Origin: a bacterium
Lineage (GTDB): Bacteria > Hydrogenedentota > Hydrogenedentia > Hydrogenedentiales > SLHB01
DNA length: 10,984 nucleotides
Reading direction: 5' to 3'
Assembly: GCA_024231375.1 (NCBI GenBank)
Contig: JAAEQP010001805.1
Coordinates: 1-10,984 of the forward strand
The position numbers and the translations under genes were made by a program. Under the pieces are notes generated by a model. That model was not told where the DNA came from. It did no database searches and saw only the letters and a program-made list of their open reading frames with translations. The stretch's first letter is position 1; each line of letters starts with the position of its first letter. Shown one piece after another: positions 1 to 6,301 of the stretch.

Positions 1-30
1 CTTCTGGATTCCCGTCTTCACGGGAATGAC
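1..30. repeat. REP-like palindrome (dispersed repeat, partial view)
   Basis: Positions 8-15 (ATTCCCGT) and 20-27 (ACGGGAAT) form a perfect 8-bp stem with a CTTC tetraloop. The stem is flanked by CTGG on the left and GACGG on the right. The form CTGGATTCCCG-loop-CGGGAATGACG matches, from memory, a dispersed extragenic palindrome seen at high copy in many bacterial genomes. It lies about 55 bp downstream of the stop of the minus-strand gene ending at 85 and starts at the window edge, so its full extent is unknown. No second copy was seen in this window. It could also act as an mRNA-stabilising or weak termination hairpin. Confidence 0.6.
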
Positions 31-42
31 GGATGGGGAGTT

Positions 43-58
43 GGCAGTCTGAACTGCC
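43..58 (-). terminator. Small hairpin after the zinc-ribbon gene, weak terminator candidate
   Basis: GGCAGT (43-48) and ACTGCC (53-58) form a perfect 6-bp stem with a 4-nt loop, 27 nt beyond the minus-strand stop at 85. No T run follows on the minus strand, so it is not a textbook intrinsic terminator. Together with the palindrome at 8-27 it could end the transcript or protect its 3' end. Confidence 0.3.
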
Positions 59-84
59 CGTTTGGTCGCCCCACATCAGGGATC

Positions 85-1143
85 CTACGACTCCATCGGG
101 ACGACAACCTGTTTCCCGCATCCTTTGCACGTTCCGGGCTTGCCGCGATAGCGCGGATGCACTCTGAGCAGCTTGCCGCAATGCCTGCAGGTGAACGGGA
201 TGAGCGTCTGTTCCTCCTGGGAATCGGTTGCAGTCGTCTGTGCGGTTTCTCCATTTGCCCGAGTCTTCCGCTCAAGTGCTGCCTCCGCAAGGGCCAGGTC
301 CAGAACCGTGGACGCCTCAGAAGGGAGAGGGTCTTCGTGAGAGGACACGTCGAAGGGGCGAAACCCCGCCCATGGGGGCAGATCTCTGTACTTCAGGAAC
401 AGTCCGAGAAGTTCGGAGTCCACCTTGCCCCAGTTGGCCTGTGGTTCATGCAAGCCTTTCAGTATTTCGGGGGACCTCTCCTTCCATTCCTGGATGAACC
501 CTTGGGCCGTGTCGGGGGAGTTCAGTGCGAGAATTCGGTCAAGGTCTTCTGACGTGAAGTGGGGCTTCCTCTCGTTCTCTGACAGACGCTTCCCTCGGAC
601 CAAGAGATAGAGCAACGCCACCACAACCACCACGGTCGGCGCAATGAAGGCAGACATGATGACGCCTGCAGCCTGAGGGCCGTGGAGCTGCTCGGGCAGG
701 AAGATGGAGTAGTACGCGAACGGGATGAACATGGCGCCTATACCGAGAAACAGACAGAGCAAGGCGAGTACAGGGGCAAACAGGACGAAAGTAAAGATCC
801 GCTCGCCGAGAGGAGGCTTCTTTGTCAGGCTGATCTTGGCGCGGTAGTAGTCTCGCGCGATCTCCCTCAAGAGTTCGTCGTCGTAGTGGCCGCAGTTCGT
901 GCATCGCTGGGCGAAAACCTTCCGAACGGCCTGGTCTTCCGCCAGTCCTTCCCGAGCCTTCCTGGCGGCTCCCTTCCGGGTTTCGGCGTAACCCCCGCTT
1001 ACAGACTTGAAGAGTGAGTTCCGAACGGTGGTCGAACCCTCGGATTGGGCATATCGATGCACTCTGTAAGACTTCCCGCAGCAGCCGCAGGCTCTGCCGC
1101 TGCCCAGGTCCTGACGCTGCGTTGCGAAGTAGGTCGTGAACAC
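85..1143 (-). CDS. Zinc-ribbon membrane protein of unknown function
   Basis: A 352-residue protein of unrecognised function. Near the N-terminus is CGCCGK (Cys19, Cys21, Cys22), followed by CTNC at 81-84, consistent with one split zinc ribbon. Two hydrophobic segments at about 116-148 and 158-182 should be transmembrane. Residues 185-315 are soluble and charged. The C-terminus (317-349) is a clear second zinc ribbon, with CRHC at 319-322 and CKGC at 339-342 in the pattern C-x2-C-GK..V......GK...C-x2-C-GK.VVVP, a common tail of planctomycete-type proteins. I chose the GTG start at 1143 because GGGAG lies 8 nt upstream. A longer in-frame reading from 1305 adds 54 residues of low-complexity, Arg-rich sequence. 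The two cysteine ends probably lie on the cytoplasmic side of a two-helix hairpin (inference). No obvious tie to the sugar genes. Confidence 0.75.
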   Translation of the reverse strand: MFTTYFATQRQDLGSGRACGCCGKSYRVHRYAQSEGSTTVRNSLFKSVSGGYAETRKGAARKAREGLAEDQAVRKVFAQRCTNCGHYDDELLREIARDYYRAKISLTKKPPLGERIFTFVLFAPVLALLCLFLGIGAMFIPFAYYSIFLPEQLHGPQAAGVIMSAFIAPTVVVVVALLYLLVRGKRLSENERKPHFTSEDLDRILALNSPDTAQGFIQEWKERSPEILKGLHEPQANWGKVDSELLGLFLKYRDLPPWAGFRPFDVSSHEDPLPSEASTVLDLALAEAALERKTRANGETAQTTATDSQEEQTLIPFTCRHCGKLLRVHPRYRGKPGTCKGCGKQVVVPMES

Positions 1144-1151
1144 GGTTTGCG

Positions 1152-1156
1152 CTCCC
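1152..1156 (-). promoter_or_regulatory. Ribosome binding site fixing a GTG start
   Basis: On the minus strand GGGAG precedes the GTG at 1143 with an 8-nt spacer. This supports the shorter reading of the zinc-ribbon protein over the in-frame reading from 1305. Confidence 0.5.
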
Positions 1157-1278
1157 AGACTGACGTCATGATTGCGCGCTGTCGGTCGGGAGAGACGGCC
1201 TCGTCTGCCCCGAAGGCAACGGCGTGAACCAGACAGCGCACAGAGAACAACCCCAAGCCCCAGACTGACGTGAACCAG
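1154..1278. repeat. Short direct repeats in the leader of the zinc-ribbon gene
   Basis: CCCAGACTGACGT (13 bp) occurs at 1154-1166 and again at 1259-1271. CGTGAACCAG (10 bp) occurs at 1223-1232 and 1269-1278. The two overlap in the distal copy, around 1269-1271. They lie just upstream of the GTG start at 1143 and could mark a local duplication or paired regulator sites. No function is known. Confidence 0.45.
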
Positions 1279-1397
1279 TCTAGTCTCGAAGGCAGGGGCC
1301 GTCAAGAACCCAAGGGAATGGAATCCTCACCTCTCCGCCATAGCCACCCGTTGTGGCCGGTCGCGGTCTCTTGGCCGCGCTCCGACCGAGCCGCCGA

Positions 1398-1415
1398 CGT
1401 GACCGATAGGTCACG
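1398..1415 (-). repeat. Perfect 7-bp hairpin, terminator or operator candidate
   Basis: CGTGACC (1398-1404) and GGTCACG (1409-1415) form a perfect stem around the tetranucleotide GATA. It lies 36 nt past the stop of the membrane-protein gene on the minus strand. It could end that transcript, but no T run follows. The symmetric sequence could equally be a protein-binding site for the downstream gene. Confidence 0.4.
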
Positions 1416-1451
1416 CACCGACCGTAGGTCTCTATCTTCCGGCACGTCCGC

Positions 1452-3023
1452 TCAGCCCGCGCCACCGTCCACCCCATCCCACGCCCGATTCACACGCGTC
1501 AGCGCGAACACACCAAGACACACGAACACGGCATACAACACGCCAATCTTGGCGGGCCAGATGGAGACGGCGCCGATGATGCCGATGAAGGTGACGAGAT
1601 CGACCATGCGTTGGGGCAGACGCGGGGAGGGGAACGCGCTGGCGGGGCTGCGCAGCAGGCGCGCGATATGCACCATCGTCCCAACGGTCAACACGGTCAT
1701 GAAGGGCATGAACAGGGCGATGCGGTTCGCGGGCCAGGCGTATTGGTCGACTTCGCTCGCCGTACACAATTCCAGGAACACGCTTAAGCCGAGGCTACCG
1801 CCGTGGAGCAGGATGAAGATGAGCAGATAGGCACTGAACGCGAGCAGCACGCCTGCGCGTAGTTCGCCCATGCGCCTTTGGACTGCGCCTACGGCTGCCG
1901 CGATCAACACAGCGGCCACGTAGAACAATCCCACGAACAAGCCCGCCCAGAAGAAATACTCGAAGCTCGCGCCGAGTATCAGCAGGAATCCCACGACGGC
2001 TACGAACGCGCTAGCGCACCATTCCCTCGAAACGCTCGCCTCATGTGGCGCATACGCCTCGGCGCGGGGCGTACCGTCCGGATCGTGGTGCTTGTCCACG
2101 TGCCGCGTGATCCAATGGAAGACCACCATGTAGAGCACACCCAGGTTGAACCCGGCGTGCAGTTCCCACATCTTCCACCAATCGATGTAGCCAGGCGCAT
2201 GTACGTAGCCCAGGCACCACAACGCGCTCACCAGGAAGCCGATGCCGAAACCGCCGCCAATCACCGCGCCGGCCACCAGCGTCGCCCGGTCGCGTTGGAA
2301 CAGCGCCAACACCATCGCGGCCAGCCACCACACAACGACGGCGGCGTTCTGGGTGTTGGTGTAGACGGTCCGTCCAAGGTGGTCGTCCAATTCGCCTGCG
2401 TAGATGCCCAATCCGGCGTTCGGATACAGGAAGCGGGGACACCATTGGACGCATCGTTCGCCCACCCATTCGACCGCGCCGGTTCCGAGCAGCGGCGCGC
2501 CCAAGTTGAATGTGAACACCACGAGCATCACGAACAACAGGGCCCGGACGATCCACGCGCCCAACGAGACTCGCCTATGGAGCGCCCAACCCAGCAGGAT
2601 ACCGCCCGGCGCGCCCCAACCGATTCCGCACAGGACGAACCACGCATAGCCCACCCACGGCGCCACGGGGATGACCTCATCGCCTACGTTGAAGTTCCCC
2701 CGAATCCACGATACGTATTGGCCGTAGCCCAGTTCGCCACCCAGGGCGATGCCCATGCCGAGCCAGAACACTACGGCACGGGCGTCGAGGCCACGGCGGT
2801 AGGCCAGGTAGTACCAGATCAGCGCCCACGCCATGCCGGGCACGATGGTGCCGTCGATGCCGCCCCAGCCCCCCGTCCCACGGATGGCCCACGCGACCGC
2901 GCCCACGCTCGCGAACAGCAGCATGGGCAACCACACGGCGTACCACGCGCGCGTCTCTGGCTTACCCGCTTCGCATGCCGCGCGGTAGCGTCCGTACTTC
3001 CCACGGTCTAATACCGTCATCAT
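1452..3023 (-). CDS. Polytopic inner-membrane protein, candidate transporter, family not recognised
   Basis: A 523-residue, very hydrophobic protein with roughly 12-14 membrane spans, for example about 27-46, 58-74, 122-147, 155-181, 247-273, 286-304, 336-354, 356-381, 388-408, 434-457 and 473-509. It is rich in Gly and Trp. Two loosely similar motifs occur near the N-terminus: WAIRGTGGWGGIDG at about 45-58 and SWIRGNFNVGDE at about 105-116. A His/Asp-rich cytoplasmic-type loop (HVDKHHDPDG, 308-317) separates the halves. I do not recognise MFS, SSS, ABC or TRAP signatures. The start is the first of two adjacent ATGs: AAGGAG at 3033-3038 lies 9 nt before it. It lies 29 nt behind the GntR gene on the same strand, so it is almost certainly co-transcribed. 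That position suggests uptake of the compound the regulator senses (inference only). Confidence 0.8.
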   Translation of the reverse strand: MMTVLDRGKYGRYRAACEAGKPETRAWYAVWLPMLLFASVGAVAWAIRGTGGWGGIDGTIVPGMAWALIWYYLAYRRGLDARAVVFWLGMGIALGGELGYGQYVSWIRGNFNVGDEVIPVAPWVGYAWFVLCGIGWGAPGGILLGWALHRRVSLGAWIVRALLFVMLVVFTFNLGAPLLGTGAVEWVGERCVQWCPRFLYPNAGLGIYAGELDDHLGRTVYTNTQNAAVVVWWLAAMVLALFQRDRATLVAGAVIGGGFGIGFLVSALWCLGYVHAPGYIDWWKMWELHAGFNLGVLYMVVFHWITRHVDKHHDPDGTPRAEAYAPHEASVSREWCASAFVAVVGFLLILGASFEYFFWAGLFVGLFYVAAVLIAAAVGAVQRRMGELRAGVLLAFSAYLLIFILLHGGSLGLSVFLELCTASEVDQYAWPANRIALFMPFMTVLTVGTMVHIARLLRSPASAFPSPRLPQRMVDLVTFIGIIGAVSIWPAKIGVLYAVFVCLGVFALTRVNRAWDGVDGGAG

Positions 3024-3052
3024 GCTCTCAAACTCCTTGGATTCGCGCGCCG

Positions 3053-3745
3053 CTACGGCTGCACGGTGCCTTCGAGGTGGGCGCGCAACAGACTGCGGAC
3101 CAGTTCCGTGTCGCGCCGGACGAAGGCTTCCACAATCATGTGATGCTCGCGAATGGCGCGATGCGGATCCTCGCTCTCATGAGGCTCGACGTGCGTCGAA
3201 GCCACGAAGTAGTCCGATAACACCCGGTGCATGCCCGCGATCAGCGGATTCCCGGTCATCTCCAGAATCAGACGGTGGTACGCCAAGTCGGCCGTGTCCG
3301 CGTCTTCGTTGTGACCGTGTTTCTCGGCGATGGCCTTGAACCGTTCGGCCCGGTCCCCCAATTCGTCGATCTGGTCCGGCGACGCTGTCGACACCGACAG
3401 GTCCACCGCGCCCAGCTCCAACGCGTACCGCAACTGGGCCAGCCGGATGAGGTCCTCGCGTTTCGTGCCCTGACAATAGAGCGGTACCCATTGCGCCATG
3501 AGAGCCACTGGGTCAGGCCGTCCCACGAGCAGTCCCTTCCGCTGGCGGCTCTTCAACACACCCAACGCGCGGAGCTGGCTCAGCGCCTCGCGTGCAATGC
3601 TCCGCGACACGCCGTAGTGCGCCTCAACCTGGTCGCCGGTCATGAAGAATTCGTCCTCCTGCAACCCCGAGTTCACGATATCGGCGTGGAGTCGTCCGGC
3701 AAGCTTGTTGGCCAGGGTCTGGGTATTGGGCTCATGCTCGCTCAT
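3053..3745 (-). CDS. GntR-family transcriptional regulator, FadR subfamily (FCD domain)
   Basis: A 230-residue DNA-binding repressor or activator. Residues about 8-75 form the winged helix, with the recognition region SRSIAREALSQLRALGV (47-63) followed by the wing RQRKGLLV. Residues about 95-225 are all-helical and match the FCD effector domain. Its metal-binding residues appear intact: Asp153 and His157 (DLAYH), His201 (EHHMI) and His223 (RAHL). FCD proteins of this type usually bind an organic acid at the metal. I chose ATG at 3745. The longer frame uses TTG at 3781, but that codon lies inside the promoter seen here. The gene heads a minus-strand operon with the membrane protein and is divergent from the plus-strand enzyme pair. 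Paired operator-like words in the gap support autoregulation and control of both sides. Confidence 0.93.
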   Translation of the reverse strand: MSEHEPNTQTLANKLAGRLHADIVNSGLQEDEFFMTGDQVEAHYGVSRSIAREALSQLRALGVLKSRQRKGLLVGRPDPVALMAQWVPLYCQGTKREDLIRLAQLRYALELGAVDLSVSTASPDQIDELGDRAERFKAIAEKHGHNEDADTADLAYHRLILEMTGNPLIAGMHRVLSDYFVASTHVEPHESEDPHRAIREHHMIVEAFVRRDTELVRSLLRAHLEGTVQP

Positions 3746-3752
3746 GTGTCCT

Positions 3753-3781
3753 AATATACATATGATTTTTGATATGGGCAA
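3753..3781 (-). promoter_or_regulatory. Sigma-70-like promoter of the GntR operon
   Basis: On the minus strand TTGCCC (3776-3781; 4/6 to TTGACA) and TATATT (3753-3758; 5/6 to TATAAT) are separated by exactly 17 nt. The predicted transcription start falls at about 3745-3747, essentially on the ATG at 3745, so the mRNA would be leaderless or nearly so. AGGA at 3749-3752 would then lie outside the transcript. Confidence 0.55.
3760..3768 (-). promoter_or_regulatory. Operator half-pair at the GntR promoter
   Basis: Read on the minus strand the word is AAATCATAT. The same 9-mer occurs on the plus strand at 3818-3826. This copy sits in the -35/-10 spacer of the GntR promoter, directly upstream of the -10 box. 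Occupancy by the regulator would block RNA polymerase. It overlaps an AT-rich quasi-palindrome centred on CATATG. Confidence 0.5.
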
Positions 3782-3817
3782 TCGAAAAGTGGCAGAATGT
3801 CGGCAATCGACGCCAAT

Positions 3818-3826
3818 AAATCATAT
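3818..3826 (+). promoter_or_regulatory. Operator half-pair at the promoter of the divergent enzyme genes
   Basis: AAATCATAT on the plus strand is an inverted copy of the word at 3760-3768. It lies within ATCATATATAAT (3820-3831), an imperfect palindrome with 5 of 6 arms matching that overlaps the -10 box. This is a plausible GntR-family binding site; the protein-DNA pairing is inferred from position. Confidence 0.5.
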
Positions 3827-3831
3827 ATAAT
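3826..3831 (+). promoter_or_regulatory. Consensus -10 box for the divergent plus-strand operon
   Basis: TATAAT is a perfect -10 hexamer. No good -35 hexamer lies 16-18 nt upstream; the best-placed sequence is GCAATC at 3803-3808. The promoter may therefore be weak or need an activator. Predicted start near 3838 gives a 5' leader of about 95 nt before the ATG at 3934. Confidence 0.4.
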
Positions 3832-3920
3832 CAAGTCGCTGGGTCGGTCGGCAGGGCCTATGAACGCGTGGGACATTGCGTGTATTCTGATGACATGCCC
3901 GGTCCGCGCCCACTAGCGCT

Positions 3921-3926
3921 GAGGAG
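3921..3926 (+). promoter_or_regulatory. Ribosome binding site deciding the start of the downstream gene
   Basis: GAGGAG is followed 7 nt later by ATG at 3934. In-frame alternatives at 3868 (GTG) and 3895 (ATG) have no comparable site. Confidence 0.75.
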
Positions 3927-3933
3927 AACGCGT

Positions 3934-5136
3934 ATGGATCCCATTGAAAGCTTGGAGAAGCAACTGGACAGTACCGCCGCCGAGCGGATAGCCAAGGCGG
4001 CGGACCGCATCATCGCCGCGAAGGAAGGCGGCGGCAAGATCGTCGTTGTTACCGGCAGCGGACCCAACATTCACGAGGGCGTCACCACTCTCATCGCGGA
4101 GTTGATGCGCGTAGGCGTCATCGACGGCGTCACGACCAGTTCGGCGGTCGTCTCCCACGAAATGGGGGGGACCCTCGACAAGGTCAAACGCTGCGACGGC
4201 GAGTCCGTAGGTGTGGACGCTTTCTTCCTGCCCCGAGGCGGCGAGTTCGAATTGACTCTCATGGACGACGCCGCCATGGACGAGGTCCGTCGCAACATGC
4301 CCCTCGACGAAGATCTCATTGGCAAGCTGAAGAAGGTGGACGGCAAGACCATCATCAAGGCCGCTGGCAACCTGGGCTACCCCATGGGACTGTGGATGGA
4401 GCGCCTGTCGTGGGAGATTGCCGCGCTGGCGCATGCCCACAGCATGTCGTTCGAGGAAGTGGCCGGGTTCGGGGCCGACGAGCAGACCATGATCGGCATG
4501 GGCGCGGCCAAAGGGCTTCCCGTGCTCGTTTCCATCCCCCAACTCATCGGTGGCGGAAACACCGGACTGTGCATCGCCGACAGCATCACCATCACGGAAC
4601 GTGCCTCGCGCGTCGCCCGCATGCTGGACTCGGCCGATGTCATCATCGAGTCCGCCGTGGCCCTCACCCAGGAGGTGCACGACGGTCCCTACGAGCGCTA
4701 CACGGGCCACGGTCTGTGGTCGGCGTGGCAGGGACACTACAGCTACTCTCTTGAAGACAAGACCCTGATTCGCATGGATCTCGATCCTGCCCTTGAAGAG
4801 GTGTACCAGGCCGAGCAAGGCGACAGCGCGGTGCAGAAGGCCATCGCCGACGGCCAACCCAAGACCAAGCTCTTCAAGGTGCCCTTCCGCATGGAGATGT
4901 CCGGTTTCGCACGGCATGAAGGCAGCATTCCCGTCATCGGCGATATTGGCGTCTTGTGGCCCATCATGGCCCGCCGGATCGCCGTCCGCTTGGGACTGGA
5001 TCTCGAATTCATGTCCTATCCTCAGCAGTCCGAGGAAGGACGCACCATGCGCGAATCCATCGTCAGCAACGTCCAGCCCATCAACCGTGACAAGATGCTC
5101 AGGGGGCTGCTGGGCGGGGAGGAACAATCGTCATGA
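3934..5136 (+). CDS. Unrecognised enzyme, distant deoxyhypusine-synthase-like features
   Basis: A 400-residue soluble protein with no signal peptide. I do not recognise the exact family. Residues 37-45 (VVVTGSGPN) look like a strand followed by a Gly-rich nucleotide-binding turn. Residues 53-79 (pattern LIAELMRVGVIDGVTTSSAVVSHE) resemble the deoxyhypusine synthase segment with its typical VD-x-L-x-TTGANLxHD pattern. GADEQTMIG at 180-188, LIGGGNTG at 204-211 and GHGLWSAW at 258-265 look conserved. However, the EAVSWGK region carrying the catalytic lysine of true deoxyhypusine synthases is not visible, so ordinary hypusine chemistry is unlikely. An NAD-dependent role on a sugar acid or amino compound is a guess. 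The stop overlaps the next start (ATGA at 5133-5136), showing tight coupling to the sialidase-like gene. The SIS sugar-isomerase fold is an alternative for the N-terminal Gly-rich part. Confidence 0.7.
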   Translation: MDPIESLEKQLDSTAAERIAKAADRIIAAKEGGGKIVVVTGSGPNIHEGVTTLIAELMRVGVIDGVTTSSAVVSHEMGGTLDKVKRCDGESVGVDAFFLPRGGEFELTLMDDAAMDEVRRNMPLDEDLIGKLKKVDGKTIIKAAGNLGYPMGLWMERLSWEIAALAHAHSMSFEEVAGFGADEQTMIGMGAAKGLPVLVSIPQLIGGGNTGLCIADSITITERASRVARMLDSADVIIESAVALTQEVHDGPYERYTGHGLWSAWQGHYSYSLEDKTLIRMDLDPALEEVYQAEQGDSAVQKAIADGQPKTKLFKVPFRMEMSGFARHEGSIPVIGDIGVLWPIMARRIAVRLGLDLEFMSYPQQSEEGRTMRESIVSNVQPINRDKMLRGLLGGEEQSS

Positions 5137-6296
5137 CCAGTCAGCGACAGACTGCCCGTATCGTATTCCGAGTCTTCGTGGGTCTCGCGCTGATGGCGCC
5201 GACGGCCGCACGAGGCAAAGACGCACAGAGTGGGGGAGATGCCGTGCAAGACCAGTCCAATGTCCCGTCCGCCGCAGCCTATGAAGAGAAGGTCCTGAGC
5301 GCAGGCGGCCGCGTCGATTTCGTGTTCGGCGACGACCGTCCTTTCGCCCAGTGTCACGCGTCCACCATCGTGCAAGGAGCCGATGGATCGCTCCTGTGCG
5401 CATGGTTTGGCGGCACCGAAGAGAAGAATCCGGACGTGAGCATCTGGGTCTCCCGTTTCGACGGAACCGCGTGGTCCAAGCCCTACCGTTCCGCCAAAGT
5501 TGATCAGAGAGCCCACTGGAACCCCGTGCTCTTCCGCGACGCCTCCGACACCATCCTGCTCTTCTTCAAGGTCGGCGTCGATGAAGTCCATTGGAGCACC
5601 TACTGGACCCAATCCGCGGACAGCGGCGTTACGTGGACCCCGCCTGTCGAACTCGTCCCCGGCGACGTGGGCGGCCGTGGTCCTGTGAAGAACAAACCCA
5701 TTGTTCTCAAGGACGGAACGTGGCTGGCGCCCGCTTCTCTGGAGGTGAAGGAAGGTCGCAAAGAGATTTGGACCGCTTTCTCCGAGCGATCCACGGACGA
5801 TGGGAAGACGTGGGAGAAGTCTCTCGATTTCGCCGTGCCCGAGAAAGGGCGCAAGTACCGTGGACCCGGCGCCATCCAACCCACCTTCTGGGAATCCGAC
5901 CCGGGCCACGTCCACGCCCTGCTCCGCACCGGGGCCGGCGTGGTATGGCGTACCGATTCCACCGACGGCGGTAAGACCTGGGACGAGGTCCACGCCACCG
6001 ACCTGCCCAACAACAACAGCGGCCTGGATGCGCTCGCCCTCGAAGACGGCCGCGTCCTGCTTGTCTACAATCCGGTGGGGAAGAACTGGGGTGCCCGCAC
6101 GCCACTGGACCTCGCCGTCTCTTCCGACAATGGCGCAACGTGGCGCACCATCGCCCACCTCGAGGACGATCCCGACAAGGACAGCGAGTACTCCTACCCC
6201 GCCATCGTGCGCACCAAGGACGGCATCGCCGTCTGCTACACCTGGCAACGCGAGCGTATCCGGAGTTGGCTGATTCCGCTCAGTTCACTCGACTAA
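5133..6296 (+). CDS. Secreted BNR/Asp-box sialidase-like protein
   Basis: A 387-residue six-bladed beta-propeller candidate of the BNR_2/sialidase superfamily, usually annotated exo-alpha-sialidase. An N-terminal signal peptide is likely (hydrophobic run about 10-26). Four Asp boxes with the S-x-D-x-G-x-T-W pattern are visible: 161-168, 220-227, 276-283 and 330-337. The region FAQCHASTIVQ (71-81) followed by LLCAWFGGTEE (87-97) identifies the HAST-type subgroup. NPVLF (130-134), NKPIV (187-191) and PNNNSGLDAL (292-301) also look conserved. The classical F/YRIP arginine motif of GH33 sialidases is absent, so activity on sialic acid is uncertain; another acidic sugar is possible. ATG at 5133 overlaps the upstream stop and has GGAGG at 5118-5122, 10 nt before it. 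It ends 5 nt from the converging fucosidase gene. Confidence 0.85.
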   Translation: MTSQRQTARIVFRVFVGLALMAPTAARGKDAQSGGDAVQDQSNVPSAAAYEEKVLSAGGRVDFVFGDDRPFAQCHASTIVQGADGSLLCAWFGGTEEKNPDVSIWVSRFDGTAWSKPYRSAKVDQRAHWNPVLFRDASDTILLFFKVGVDEVHWSTYWTQSADSGVTWTPPVELVPGDVGGRGPVKNKPIVLKDGTWLAPASLEVKEGRKEIWTAFSERSTDDGKTWEKSLDFAVPEKGRKYRGPGAIQPTFWESDPGHVHALLRTGAGVVWRTDSTDGGKTWDEVHATDLPNNNSGLDALALEDGRVLLVYNPVGKNWGARTPLDLAVSSDNGATWRTIAHLEDDPDKDSEYSYPAIVRTKDGIAVCYTWQRERIRSWLIPLSSLD

Positions 6297-6301
6297 CGGT
6301 G

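Larger units (their letters stand above)
1144..1451. other. 308-bp non-coding gap and leader
   Basis: This is the only gene-free stretch over 300 bases. It separates two minus-strand genes: the stop of the membrane protein at 1452 and the GTG of the zinc-ribbon gene at 1143. It must hold the end of one transcript and probably the promoter of the next. It contains the hairpin at 1398-1415, a GC-rich imperfect hairpin around 1359-1387 and short direct repeats at 1154-1278. I see no convincing sigma-70 promoter on the minus strand and no credible small gene. Open frames here give Arg/Ser/Pro-rich peptides typical of non-coding GC-rich DNA. Confidence 0.6.

Noticed and set aside
1144..1305. N-terminal extension of the zinc-ribbon protein with a hydrophobic stretch that could be a signal peptide
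   Set aside because: The extension is followed by Arg-rich low-complexity sequence, contains the non-coding direct repeats, and the GTG at 1143 has its own ribosome binding site.
1878..3011. Long plus-strand open frame (377 codons) opposite the membrane protein
   Set aside because: Its product is His/Gln/Arg/Pro-rich with no domain pattern, while the opposite strand encodes a clean polytopic membrane protein with a good ribosome binding site.
3746..3781. TTG start at 3781 adding 12 residues to the GntR protein
   Set aside because: The codon lies within the -35 box and the extension overlaps the operator and -10 box; ATG at 3745 fits the usual start of GntR proteins.
3868..3933. GTG start at 3868 (or ATG at 3895) for the plus-strand enzyme gene
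   Set aside because: No ribosome binding site; GAGGAG sits 7 nt before ATG 3934 and the added residues are Arg/Pro-rich.
3913..5127. Minus-strand open frame (404 codons) opposite the deoxyhypusine-synthase-like gene
   Set aside because: Biased composition, no motifs and no start signal; a shadow caused by GC-rich codon usage on the plus strand.
5022..6248. Minus-strand open frame (408 codons) opposite the sialidase-like gene
   Set aside because: No recognisable domain, whereas the plus strand has four Asp boxes and a signal peptide.
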